From Vibrio sp. CDRSL-10 TSBA (GTDB taxonomy: Bacteria; Pseudomonadota; Gammaproteobacteria; Enterobacterales; Vibrionaceae): DNA of 64,000 nt. Location of the stretch: the NCBI GenBank assembly GCA_039696685.1, contig CP155565.1:558001-622000 (forward strand), given 5' to 3'. Below, in pieces: positions 1-8,216 of the stretch (position 1 is the stretch's first letter; every line of letters begins with the position of its first letter). The notes beneath the pieces were generated by a model. That model saw only the letters and a program-made list of their open reading frames with translations. It ran no database searches and was not told where the DNA came from. The translations under genes and the position numbers were made by a program.

Positions 1-650
1 ATGCGTTCCGGGTAGCCCGCTTCGGCAACTAATTGACGCAGGTCATGCAGCGCACCTTGATCTTGCTGAGTATTAAACTGACTCATCACCCAGGTAATCA
101 GCTTTTCGTAACTGTAGCTGTAGTCTGACAACGAAACGTCTTTACAGCAGGATGCCCATTGACCATCACGATGATGGAAACTGCAGAAGCGATATTTATC
201 CAGGTTGTCGAGTGCGCCAAAGCTTTCAAGCGGCCACACCTTTTTCGCGATCCCTTTCGAAGCCGGGCCCCAATTCTTTTTCTCAGCCAGTTTCTTCACT
301 GTGGCGTTGCGGTAGGTAACGTCATTTAGCAGAGTCATCGACTCCGGCTCGATGCCAATCACCGAATCACCCAGATATTTCACCCGGGCAACCAGCGCAA
401 TTTCCGGTTCCATCTGCACTTTGGCCGAGGTTTCTTGTGGCAAACGCACCGTATCAAATGAATACGGATTCACTGCCAGGTACGCTTCTGAAGCACCAGA
501 GACATAAAACGGGAAAATAGCCTGAGGGCTGCTTGCGTCGACCTGGCCTTGTAAACCATTGGCTTCACCCGTTTGCTGCAGGTGGCCGGCAAAATTTCCT
601 GCGATACCGACCCCAAATAACGGGACTTTCTTATTATTTTTCGGGCTCAA
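1..650 (-). CDS. DUF5718-like conserved protein, C-terminus cut by window edge
   Basis: Partial: the frame is still open at base 1. The translated N-terminus reads VPLFGVGIAGNFAGHL, followed by PQAIFPFYVSG, a VQMEPEIALVARV stretch and EKKNWGPASKG. These resemble, from memory, the DUF5718 family found in vibrios and Helicobacter; function is unknown. I chose the TTG at 650 as start because GGAGG lies five bases upstream of it, and that GGAGG overlaps the alternative ATG at 662, which has no ribosome site of its own. No signal peptide or membrane segment is visible. It runs the same way as the TetR gene behind it, 32 bp away. Confidence 0.55.
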   Translation of the reverse strand, partial: MSPKNNKKVPLFGVGIAGNFAGHLQQTGEANGLQGQVDASSPQAIFPFYVSGASEAYLAVNPYSFDTVRLPQETSAKVQMEPEIALVARVKYLGDSVIGIEPESMTLLNDVTYRNATVKKLAEKKNWGPASKGIAKKVWPLESFGALDNLDKYRFCSFHHRDGQWASCCKDVSLSDYSYSYEKLITWVMSQFNTQQDQGALHDLRQLVAEAGYPER

Positions 651-682
651 TCTGTCCTCCATGAACCTGATGTGTTGAAGAG

Positions 683-1324
683 TTACGCTGTCACTTGTAG
701 CCCGCGTAGTACCATTTCGACTAAAAACTCCTGTGCCTGTTCAAACTCTTGTTCAGTCATAGGTGCGCCTTTAATCAACTGAATTTCCGTATCAAAATCG
801 GCATAAAACTGAGTTGCGCCCCAAATCAGAAACAGCAGATGCAGCGGCTGAATCGGACGAATTAACCCCTGCTCTATCCAGGCTTCTATAATGGTCGCCT
901 TGCCGGCTGCCCAGTTGACCATAGGGAACTGAATCGCATCGGCAATCACCGGCGCGCCCTGGATGATCTCCTGGGCAAAAATCTTCGATTCCTGCGGATG
1001 CGTGCGGCTGTATTGCATTTTACCGACAATATAATTTCGCAATACCGTTTCCGGTGGCAGACTGGCCGCCTCTTCCGAAAAGCCATCATTCCACATGGTG
1101 AGAATTTCTTGCAGCAGAGCCTTGTACAGCCCTGTTTTGGATTTGAAATAATACAGGATATTGGCTTTAGGTAAATTCACCCGGTCGGCAATCGCTTGTA
1201 CCGAGGTCCCTTTATAACCATGTTTTACGAATTCATCGACCGCAGCCTGCAAGATCATTTCCTCATTACGACGTCGGATCTCGCCTGAAATAGACCGTTT
1301 TTTCTGTCCCTGTTCCGTATCCAA
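683..1324 (-). CDS. TetR-family regulator, RutR-like
   Basis: 213 aa. The TetR DNA-binding domain occupies about residues 20-66 (AAVDEFVKHGYKGTSVQAIA, then the recognition helix region LPKANILYYFKSK). The C-terminal half resembles the ligand domain of the RutR/YcdC group (TetR_C_3). RutR of E. coli senses uracil/thymine and binds TTGACCAnnTGGTCAA. Palindromes of this type occur here at 1589, 5509, 6764 and 30680, in front of the purine uptake and oxidation genes, so this protein probably represses them and is relieved by a purine or its breakdown product; that is inference. It is divergent from the ABC importer at 1653. The frame is intact. Family call is firm, ligand unknown. Confidence 0.85.
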   Translation of the reverse strand: MDTEQGQKKRSISGEIRRRNEEMILQAAVDEFVKHGYKGTSVQAIADRVNLPKANILYYFKSKTGLYKALLQEILTMWNDGFSEEAASLPPETVLRNYIVGKMQYSRTHPQESKIFAQEIIQGAPVIADAIQFPMVNWAAGKATIIEAWIEQGLIRPIQPLHLLFLIWGATQFYADFDTEIQLIKGAPMTEQEFEQAQEFLVEMVLRGLQVTA

Positions 1325-1652
1325 ACCGGCTCCTTGTGCGTCCGTGTGTCTGATTTACTGCTGTTAAATGCAGCGGCTGTGGTGATATTGAGTGCCTGTT
1401 CTACTTGACTGTCTGTTTGAATAAACTGACCGCATGCCGCTGCTGATTCCCTAAATTAAGTATCGCTTCACTACCTGTTGTCAAGTGATGCAACACAATC
1501 CCGACTCCATCCCTGTTTTAGGGCAACTGCACTCTATTAGTACAGCGTAATACTGTCTGTCACTGTCTATCCCTTGTTGAATCTAGAGTTGAACAACAGG
1601 TCAGGTTTTTGCATTTACCTTTACGCAAAAACAAGAAAGGAATCAGTTTTCT
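1325..1652. promoter_or_regulatory. Divergent intergenic region between TetR gene and ABC importer
   Basis: 328 bp without a gene. The only clear signal is the RutR-box-like palindrome and possible sigma-54 promoter at 1589-1613 (separate entry). The ribosome site for the importer ATPase gene is AAGAAAGGAA just before 1653. I could not pick a convincing promoter for the TetR gene; no hairpin terminator or repeat was seen. Confidence 0.5.
1589..1613 (+). promoter_or_regulatory. RutR-box-like operator overlapping a possible sigma-54 promoter (importer operon)
   Basis: TTGAACAACAGGTCAG (1589-1604) matches the E. coli RutR box TTGACCAnnTGGTCAA at 11 of 14 defined positions. Its right half runs into AGGTCAGGTTTTTGCA (1598-1613), which has GG and GC ten bases apart and a consensus TTGCA -12 element, but a poor -24 element. 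The 14-mer GGTCAGGTTTTTGC is repeated exactly at 5519-5532 in front of the binding-protein gene. The predicted start of transcription would be near 1625, 28 bases before the start codon. Operator call moderate, sigma-54 call weak. Confidence 0.45.
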
Positions 1653-3182
1653 ATGACTACACCACTGCTTGAACTGTGGAATATCAGTAAGGTTTATACT
1701 GGTGTCGTGGCTAACGACACGGTCAATCTTACACTTTTCCCCGGAGAAATCCTCGCCTTACTGGGAGAAAACGGCGCAGGGAAATCGACTCTGGTCAAAA
1801 TGATCTATGGCGTAACGCCACCCAGCGACGGAGCCATTCTATGGCACAACCATGAAATCAAGATTACGTCACCGAATCAAGCCCGCGAACTGGGTATTGG
1901 TATGGTTTTTCAACATTTCTCCCTGTTTGAAACCTTAACAGTACAGGAAAACATCCAGCTCGGTCTGGATAAAACCTTTCTCGACACTCTCGATGACCTG
2001 CGTCAGACCATCATCGACAAAAGTGCCCAGTACCAATTGCACGTTGACCCGGACCGCTATGTGCACAGCCTGAGCATCGGCGAGCGGCAACGGGTTGAAA
2101 TCCTGCGCTGCCTTATCCAGAACACGCAACTGTTGATTCTGGATGAGCCGACCTCAGTCCTCGCACCGCAGGAAATTGAAGGCCTGTTTAAGGTCCTCAA
2201 CCAACTCTCTTCCGAAGGCTGCGCCATTTTATTTATCAGCCATAAACTCAAAGAGGTTACTGCACTGTGTCACCGCGCGGTGATCCTGCGTGGCGGTAAA
2301 GTCAGTGGCGAATGTAATCCGGCGCAGGAAACGCCTAACTCGATTGCCAGAATGATGGTCGGCGACGAGACGCAACTATCGGAAAGTTATCCCAAAGCCA
2401 GCGGTCAGGACGCTATTTTACAAGCCAAAGCGCTCTCCTTAACTCCTTCTCATCCCTTTGGTTGTGCCCTGAACAATATCAACCTTGACCTGCGTCGCGG
2501 CGAGATTCTCGGTCTGGCCGGTGTGGCCGGCAATGGGCAGGAAGATTTGCTCGCGGTCCTGAGCGGCGAAGACACCCGCGCCCCGTCCGACAGCATTTAC
2601 TGGCAGTCGCAACCAATAGGCAACATCAACGCCGGGCGACGGCGTAAACTCGGATTGGCTTATGTACCGGCCAACAGGCTCGGTCAGGGTGCGGTCCCGG
2701 ATATGACGTTAGAGGAGAATACTCTGCTCACGCACGGTCATTCATTAAGCCGACGTGGGGTCATTGCGTTTACTAAGCTACGCCGGCTAGCCAATCAACT
2801 GATTGAAAGCAACCAGGTAAAATGCCGCAACGCCCAGTCTCAGGCCAAAAGTTTATCCGGCGGCAATCTGCAGAAATTCACTATGGGTCGCGAAATTACT
2901 CACGCCCCCAAGGTACTGATTTGTGCCCATCCGACCTGGGGAGTCGATATCGGTGCTGCCAGTGCAATTCACCGCCAGTTAATTGCGCTGCGTGATCAGG
3001 GCGCGGCCATTCTGGTGGTGTCCGAAGACATTGATGAATTGTTTGTGCTGTGTGACCGCATTGCGGCCATATACGAAGGTCAGGTTTCTGCTGCAGTGAG
3101 CACCACTCAAACATCGATCGACCAGATTGGCGAGTGGATCGCCGGCGGATTCGTCTCCGCGCAGGAGGTGGCACATGCTTAA
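1653..3182 (+). CDS. BMP-type nucleoside/nucleobase ABC importer, double ATPase subunit
   Basis: 509 aa with two ABC ATPase domains in one chain, as in the YufO/NupO/RbsA class. Domain 1: Walker A GENGAGKST (residues 38-46), signature LSIGERQ (about 140), Walker B LLILDEPTS (about 157-165). Domain 2 has a degenerate Walker A (GVAGNGQEDLL), signature LSGGN (about 400) and a weak Walker B region (VLICAHPTWG), as usual in this class where the second site is poorly catalytic. It energises uptake through the two permeases that follow; the first permease gene overlaps its end by 8 bases. The setting among purine degradation genes suggests purine nucleosides, bases or urate as cargo; this is inferred. 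Confidence 0.9.
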   Translation: MTTPLLELWNISKVYTGVVANDTVNLTLFPGEILALLGENGAGKSTLVKMIYGVTPPSDGAILWHNHEIKITSPNQARELGIGMVFQHFSLFETLTVQENIQLGLDKTFLDTLDDLRQTIIDKSAQYQLHVDPDRYVHSLSIGERQRVEILRCLIQNTQLLILDEPTSVLAPQEIEGLFKVLNQLSSEGCAILFISHKLKEVTALCHRAVILRGGKVSGECNPAQETPNSIARMMVGDETQLSESYPKASGQDAILQAKALSLTPSHPFGCALNNINLDLRRGEILGLAGVAGNGQEDLLAVLSGEDTRAPSDSIYWQSQPIGNINAGRRRKLGLAYVPANRLGQGAVPDMTLEENTLLTHGHSLSRRGVIAFTKLRRLANQLIESNQVKCRNAQSQAKSLSGGNLQKFTMGREITHAPKVLICAHPTWGVDIGAASAIHRQLIALRDQGAAILVVSEDIDELFVLCDRIAAIYEGQVSAAVSTTQTSIDQIGEWIAGGFVSAQEVAHA

Positions 3183-4387
3183 CGTCCAACCGCGCCTGGA
3201 AAGCTCGCGCACCATGATGTGGCTGTCGCCATTTATCGCCGTCGCGATTACGCTGGCGATTTCCAGCCTGCTGTTTACCTGGCTTGATGTCAGTCCGGTT
3301 AAAGCGTTTGAAGTCTTCATTCTGATGCCGTTTTCTGACAGCTACAATCTGGGCGAAACTGCTGGTTAAAGCCACGCCGCTGATGCTGTGTGCAATTGGG
3401 CTGGCGTTATGTTATCGCGCCAATATCTGGAACATCGGTGCGGAAGGACAACTGCTGATCGGCGCTGTCGCTGCCAGCGCCGTCGCCGTTAACGCAACCG
3501 ATGAATCCGGCCCGGCCACCCTGCTTGCAGCGGTGTTGGCCGGTATGGCTGCCGGGGCATGCTGGTCTGCCATACCAACCTGGCTTAACCGCCGCTTTCA
3601 TACCAATATCATTCTGACCACCATCATGCTCAATTATATTGGTTTATACGTACTGCTGTGGGCAGTGCATGGCCCGCTGCGCGATCCGCAAGGTTTTGGT
3701 TTTCCGGAATCCGTCATGTTTGCCGATTCAGTGCTTTTGCCTGCGCTGGCTGAATCAGGCCGGGCAACGCTGGCGATTGTGGCCGCGGTGATCATCGCTG
3801 TGACTGCCGGATGGATGCTGTTTAAAACCTTACCCGGCTTTAGCCTTCGGGTGCTGGGTTCTGAACGGGCCGCCGCTCGTTACGCCGGATTTGCAGAGAA
3901 TCGTCTGGTATGGGGCGTGATGCTGTTTGCCGGCGCGCTGGCAGGTTTCGCCGGTGCCGCCGAAGTGACCGGACCAATTGGTCAGTTGATTCCTTCCGTG
4001 TCGCCCGGTTATGGCTATGCCGCGATCATTGTGGCTTATCTTGGCCGCCTCAATCCGATCGGCGTGATCCCGGCGGCCCTGTTTATGGGAGCACTTTATA
4101 TGGGCAGCGATCTGGCCCAGATTGAACTTGGCCTGCCGACAGCCGTGACCGGGCTGTTCCAGGGCACTCTGCTGTTTTGTCTGCTGGCATGCGATTTCCT
4201 GATTCATTATCGCTTCGTCCCGGCTTCATCACTGCGCAAAGCCCCTCCGCCTGCAGACAATGCAGCCTCATCCGTTAGCACAGCACAACCTGGCTACCAA
4301 GACAACGGACTTAACCAAGCAAGCGGAATTAACCAAGAGAACGAACTTAACGAAGAAAGCGGCGTTAGCCCAAAAGGAGCGGCATGA
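3175..4387 (+). CDS. BMP-type ABC importer, permease 1 (frame broken by one base)
   Basis: BPD_transp_2 family inner-membrane permease, 403 aa once one A is dropped from the run 3356-3358. That rejoins the N-terminal part (ending NLGE) to LLVKATPLMLCAIGLALCYR, then the family hallmark ANIWNIGAEGQ. Start ATG 3175 has AGGAGGTG upstream and overlaps the ATPase gene. Eight or more hydrophobic segments follow. The last 40 residues are hydrophilic and include a four-fold 18-bp repeat (separate entry) absent from typical relatives. The stop overlaps the next start as ATGA, so the operon is translationally coupled. Function as the first channel subunit is well supported; substrate is inferred from context. 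Confidence 0.88.
4304..4375 (+). repeat. Four tandem 18-bp repeats inside permease gene
   Basis: Units 4304-4321, 4322-4339, 4340-4357 and 4358-4375 are imperfect copies of a pattern like AACGGACTTAACCAAGCA. They encode alternating hydrophilic Asn/Glu/Ser-rich hexapeptides (NGLNQA, SGINQE and variants) at the C-terminal tail. Being 18 bp, copy changes keep frame. The copies have diverged, so the array is not brand new. Confidence 0.75.
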
Positions 4388-5316
4388 TGGATGCGCTATT
4401 ACTTCAATCGCTGTGCATTGCAGCATTAAAAACCGGTACACCTCTGCTAATCATCGCGCTTGGTGAACTGTTATGTGAAAAATCCGGCGTACTCAATCTC
4501 GGTCAGGAAGGCATGATGCTGATGGGCGCGATGGCGGGCTTTGCCGGTGCCTTTGTCTCCGGCAGCTTATTGGTGGGCATCATCGTCGCGATGCTGGCCG
4601 GAATGATGATGGCGTTGCTGTTTGGTGTTCTGACTCTGTCACTAAGCAGTAATCAGGTCGCGACCGGACTGGCACTCACGATCTTCGGCACAGGTTTGAG
4701 TGCGTTTCTGGGCAGCAATCTGGTCGGTTCCACCATTGACGGTTTCAAAGCGTTACCGGTTCCTTATCTGAGCGACATTCCGTTTATCGGTCCCTTGCTG
4801 TTTAACCATGACATTCTGGTATACAGCAGTTTTGCTCTGGTGGCCGGCGCTTGGTGGGTCATGCGTTATACCCGTATTGGCCTGATTATCCGCGCAGTAG
4901 GTGAAAATCCCCACTCTGCTAACGCGCTGGGTATCAAGGTGCTGAGAATACGTTACATTGTCACCTTATTTGGCGGTGCCCTGGCGGGTCTGGCTGGTGC
5001 CTATATGTCGCTGGCCTACACACCAATGTGGATGGAAAACATGACCGCAGGACGAGGCTGGATAGCGCTGGCTCTGGTGGTGTTTGCTTCCTGGCGCATC
5101 GGATACTTGGTTCTCGGTGCCTATCTGTTTGGCTTTACCTCCATCATGCACCTGATGATGCAGGGTATTGGCTTTGATATTTCGCCTAACCTGCTGGCGA
5201 TGACACCTTATGTCGCCACTATCGTGGTCATGGTGTTGCTCAGTTCCAATGAATTGCGTCAGAAACTGGCGACACCGATGAGCCTGGGTAAACCTTTTGA
5301 TCCCAAACGGCATTAA
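4384..5316 (+). CDS. BMP-type ABC importer, permease 2
   Basis: 310 aa, intact, all hydrophobic segments of the BPD_transp_2 family present. The conserved GELLCEKSGVLNLGQEGMML near residues 20-42 is the hallmark of the second permease (YufQ/NupQ type), and RAVGENPHSANALGI is the conserved cytoplasmic loop that meets the ATPase. It starts at an ATG overlapping the stop of permease 1. With 1653 and 3175 it forms the membrane part of the importer; the binding protein is encoded 308 bp downstream under its own control region. Confidence 0.92.
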   Translation: MMDALLLQSLCIAALKTGTPLLIIALGELLCEKSGVLNLGQEGMMLMGAMAGFAGAFVSGSLLVGIIVAMLAGMMMALLFGVLTLSLSSNQVATGLALTIFGTGLSAFLGSNLVGSTIDGFKALPVPYLSDIPFIGPLLFNHDILVYSSFALVAGAWWVMRYTRIGLIIRAVGENPHSANALGIKVLRIRYIVTLFGGALAGLAGAYMSLAYTPMWMENMTAGRGWIALALVVFASWRIGYLVLGAYLFGFTSIMHLMMQGIGFDISPNLLAMTPYVATIVVMVLLSSNELRQKLATPMSLGKPFDPKRH

Positions 5317-5624
5317 CTCTCAAACATAATCAGTTCTCAACCAACTAAAAACGCATCAACTTGGTGCATGAGTATGCAATAAGGCACTAATTTGAATCAT
5401 AACAGTGCAGCGTTTGGTAAAAGATAAAAATGGACCTTGCGCTGCTCTGCCTCATCACCCCTTATCGGTAAAGGGCTGAACAGAAAACGGAAAATAATTT
5501 TTCAAAATACGACCAATTGGTCAGGTTTTTGCTTTATCTCAACTTGGATGAGGCGCGCGCAGACAAACCTCGCACGTTGCACTGCGCGCCCGCATCCACA
5601 TTAAAAATGAAAACGGAGAATTTC
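5317..5624 (+). promoter_or_regulatory. Control region of the binding-protein gene
   Basis: 308 bp without a gene. It holds an NtrC-like half-site TGGTGCA at 5362-5368, a weak GG-N10-GC element at 5431-5446, the RutR-like palindrome at 5509-5524 overlapping a second GG-N10-GC element (own entry), and a GC-rich inverted repeat, GGCGCGCGCAG (5552-5562) against CTGCGCGCC (5582-5590), that would form a hairpin in the leader 35 bases before the start codon. No purine riboswitch core was recognised. Confidence 0.5.
5509..5533 (+). promoter_or_regulatory. RutR-box-like operator with overlapping sigma-54-like promoter (binding-protein gene)
   Basis: GACCAATTGGTC is a perfect 12-bp palindrome (5511-5522). 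In the frame ACGACCAATTGGTCAG it matches 11 of 14 defined bases of the RutR box, all mismatches being at the outer edges. TGGTCAGGTTTTTGCT (5518-5533) has TGG at -24, a perfect TTGCT at -12 and correct spacing, though the middle of the -24 element departs from TGGCAC. A repressor on the palindrome would block sigma-54 polymerase. Operator firm, promoter moderate. Confidence 0.55.
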
Positions 5625-6702
5625 ATGAAACTCAATCAGTGGATGACAGCAGCAGCACTTTCGGTATCTGCGCTTTTCTCAACTTCGACTCTGGCGCAGG
5701 ATCCGCTCAAAGTCGGGTTTGTCTATGTAGGGCCTATCGGTGATCACGGCTGGAGCTATGAACACGATCAGGGTCGTATCGAGATGGAAAAATACTTTGG
5801 TGACAAAGTCACGACGACCTATGTCGAAAACGTTGCTGAGGGCGCGGATGCAGAAACGCGTGATTACTCAGTTGGCTAAATCCGGCAACGAGGTCATATT
5901 TACTACCTCCTTCGGGTTTATGAACCCGACCGTCAAAGTCGCAAAACGATTTCCCAATATCACTTTTGAACACGCGACCGGCTATAAGATGAGTAAGAAC
6001 CTGGGCACTTACGCCCTGCGTACTTATGAAGGTCGTTACGTTTCCGGGGTTGCTGCCGGTATGGCGACCAAGAGCAATACGCTGGGCTACATCGCCACCT
6101 TCCCGATACCGGAAGTCATCCGCGATATCAATGCCACCTATATGGGGGCAAAAAGCGTCAATCCGGATATCCAGCTGAAAATCGTCTGGGTTAATACCTG
6201 GTACGACCCGGGCAAAGAGTCTGATGCAGCGAACGCTCTGATTGACCAGGGCGCAGATATCATTATCCAGCACACTGACAGCCCGGCGCCATTGATCGCA
6301 GCAGAGAAACGCGGCGTGATGGGGATTGGCCAGGCATCGGATATGAGCCATTTCGCTCCGAAAGCCCATATGTTTTCGGTACGTGACCACTGGGCTCCCC
6401 ACTACATTCAGGCTGTCCAAGGTGTGATGGATAACAACTGGCAGGCACAGGACTACTGGGGCGGCCTGAAAGAGGATTTATTGCAGATTGTCTCTATCAA
6501 TCCTAATCTTCCAGAAGAGATCAAAAAAGCGATTGAGAGCACCGAGCAGAAGATCAAATCCGGAGAAATCGTTCCGTTTACCGGCCCGATGAAGGACAAC
6601 CAGGGCAAAGAGGTAATCGCAGCGGGTCATTCGTTGACTGACAAAGAACTGGCCGCAGTCAACTGGTACGTTGAAGGTATCGACGCCAAGATTCCAAACT
6701 AA
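5625..6702 (+). CDS. BMP-family substrate-binding protein of the ABC importer (frame broken by one base)
   Basis: Periplasmic binding protein of the Med/BMP family (PF02608 type), 358 aa when one A is removed from 5854-5856; this rejoins ENVAEGADAE to RVITQLAKSG, the family's usual wording. Residues 1-24 are a Sec signal peptide ending STLA. Family motifs KVGFVYVGPIGDHGW and IFTTSFGFMNP are clear. Unlike many Gram-positive relatives it has no lipobox. Start ATG 5625 follows ACGGAGAA. It feeds the permeases encoded just upstream. Substrate is likely a purine nucleoside, base or urate; the sequence alone cannot say which. Confidence 0.9.
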
Positions 6703-6709
6703 TTCAACT

Positions 6710-6753
6710 CAGGCTCGCGTTTCCGGTGGAAGTCGGTGCGCGAGCTGTTTTTT
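6710..6753 (+). terminator. Rho-independent terminator after binding-protein gene
   Basis: CAGGCTCGCG pairs with CGCGAGCTG (one bulged G) across a GC-rich loop, followed by TTTTTT at 6748-6753. It sits 8 bases after the stop at 6702 and separates the importer from the xdh operon. Confidence 0.75.
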
Positions 6754-6763
6754 GGTTATTAAG

Positions 6764-6779
6764 TTGACCATTTGGACAA
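6764..6779 (+). promoter_or_regulatory. RutR-box-like operator upstream of xdhA
   Basis: TTGACCATTTGGACAA matches TTGACCAnnTGGTCAA at 13 of 14 defined positions, the best match in the window. It lies 24-39 bases before the xdhA start codon. A GG-N10-GC element (TGGACAAGTTTTAGCA, 6773-6788) overlaps it, but transcription from it would start next to the ATG and lose the ribosome site, so here I favour an operator only. TTGACC could double as a -35 box; no good -10 was seen. Confidence 0.6.
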
Positions 6780-6802
6780 GTTTTAGCAACACAGAGGAAG
6801 TT

Positions 6803-8216
6803 ATGTTAGAGCTCATGATTAACAGCGACGTAGTCAAAGTAGCGTCGGCACAAGCCGACACCATGCTGCTCAACTACCTGCGCGAAGAAAAGCAAATGAC
6901 AGGCTCTAAAGAGGGCTGCGCCAGCGGTGATTGCGGCGCTTGCACCGTGGTGATGGTGGATCTCGATGATGATCAGAGAATGCGCTATCGTCAGATCAAC
7001 GCCTGTATTACCCCCATTCATGCGCTGCACGGTAAACAAATCATCACCGTGGAGCACCTTAAACAACACGACCAACTGCATCCGGTTCAGCAAATGGTCG
7101 TCGATCGTCACGGCTCACAATGCGGTTTTTGTACCCCGGGGATCGTGATGTCGCTGTATGCGCTCTCTAAACAGGAGCAGCCGCCGCACAATCCGAGTGA
7201 TTTTCTCGCCGGCAACCTGTGCCGCTGTACCGGATACGGCCCGCTGATTGATGCCGCCAACGCCATCGCTGAGAGTAGCATTGACGATCCGCTCAGTCAC
7301 AACGACGCTTCGGTAAGAAACCTGGCTCCATTCGGTCGAGCCAAGCAGCGAAGCCGATTACGCCCGCCCGCAAAACCGTACCGAGCTGGCTACAGCTATC
7401 GCCGCCATGCCGGACGCCAAACTGATTGCCGGCGGAACCGACCTGGCGCTGGAGGTGACTCAGCAACATCATCCGCTTGAACAACTGATCGATCTGTCAC
7501 ACGTTGATGACCTGCTCACCATCACCCCGACTGAGACCGGCTGGCGTATCGGCGCTGCGGTGCCGATGAATCAGGTGCATGCATTTATCAAACAACACTA
7601 TCCGAGCGCTGACGAGGTGATTGAACGTCTCGGCAGCCTGACGATACGGAACCGTGCCACTTTAGGCGGCAGCCTGGGTCACGCGTCGCCAATTGGTGAT
7701 ATCGCCCCGCTGCTGATCAGCCTGCATGGCGAAATTGAAGTCGATGATGGCAAGCACAAAGCCCGCTTTGCACCAGATGCGTACATCACCGGTTATCGGC
7801 AGACCGCATTGAAAGCCAACCAATGGATCAGCGCCATTCACCTGCCCCACATGGCCGATAACGAGCGTCATGCGATCTACAAAATCAGTAAACGCTATGA
7901 AGACGATATCGCCACCGTCACGCTGGGTCTGAACATGACCTTTGATGAGCAGCAAACCGTGACCCGCTGCATCATTTCCGCCGGCGGCGTTGCTGCCAAA
8001 TCGGTACGCCTGAGTGAGCTGGAAGCGCTGTTCATTGGTCACCCGCTTACCCAGTCAGTAGTGAAGAAGGCCCAGAACAAAGTGCCTGAGGTGATTCAGC
8101 CACTCAGCGACGTGCGCGGCAGCGCGGCTTATCGGGTAAAACTGGTACAAAACCTGCTGCAACGTTTTTATCTCGAGTCCCGACATATCGAAACAAGGCT
8201 GGTGCAAGATGCGTAA
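6803..8216 (+). CDS. xdhA: Xanthine dehydrogenase small subunit, 2Fe-2S plus FAD domains (frame broken by one base)
   Basis: 470 aa after removing one A from 7318-7320. Residues 1-160 carry both iron-sulfur clusters: plant-type C39-x4-C44-x2-C47 (GCASGDCGAC) and the second cluster CGFCTPG with NLCRCTGYG. From about 190 the FAD-binding domain follows (LIAGGTDLALEV, TLGGSLGHASPIGD). It oxidises hypoxanthine and xanthine to urate with the molybdenum subunit XdhB, passing electrons to NAD+ or another acceptor in the cytoplasm. ATG 6803 follows GAGGAAG. Its stop overlaps the xdhB start (ATGCGTAA). First gene of an eight-gene purine oxidation operon under a RutR-like box. Confidence 0.93.

Noticed and set aside
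5431-5446. Second sigma-54 promoter before the binding-protein gene (TGGACCTTGCGCTGCT)
   Set aside because: GG-N10-GC spacing holds but both elements deviate; the candidate at 5518 is better.
5317-5624. Purine riboswitch
   Set aside because: The conserved loop-loop and core bases of the purine aptamer could not be found on either strand.
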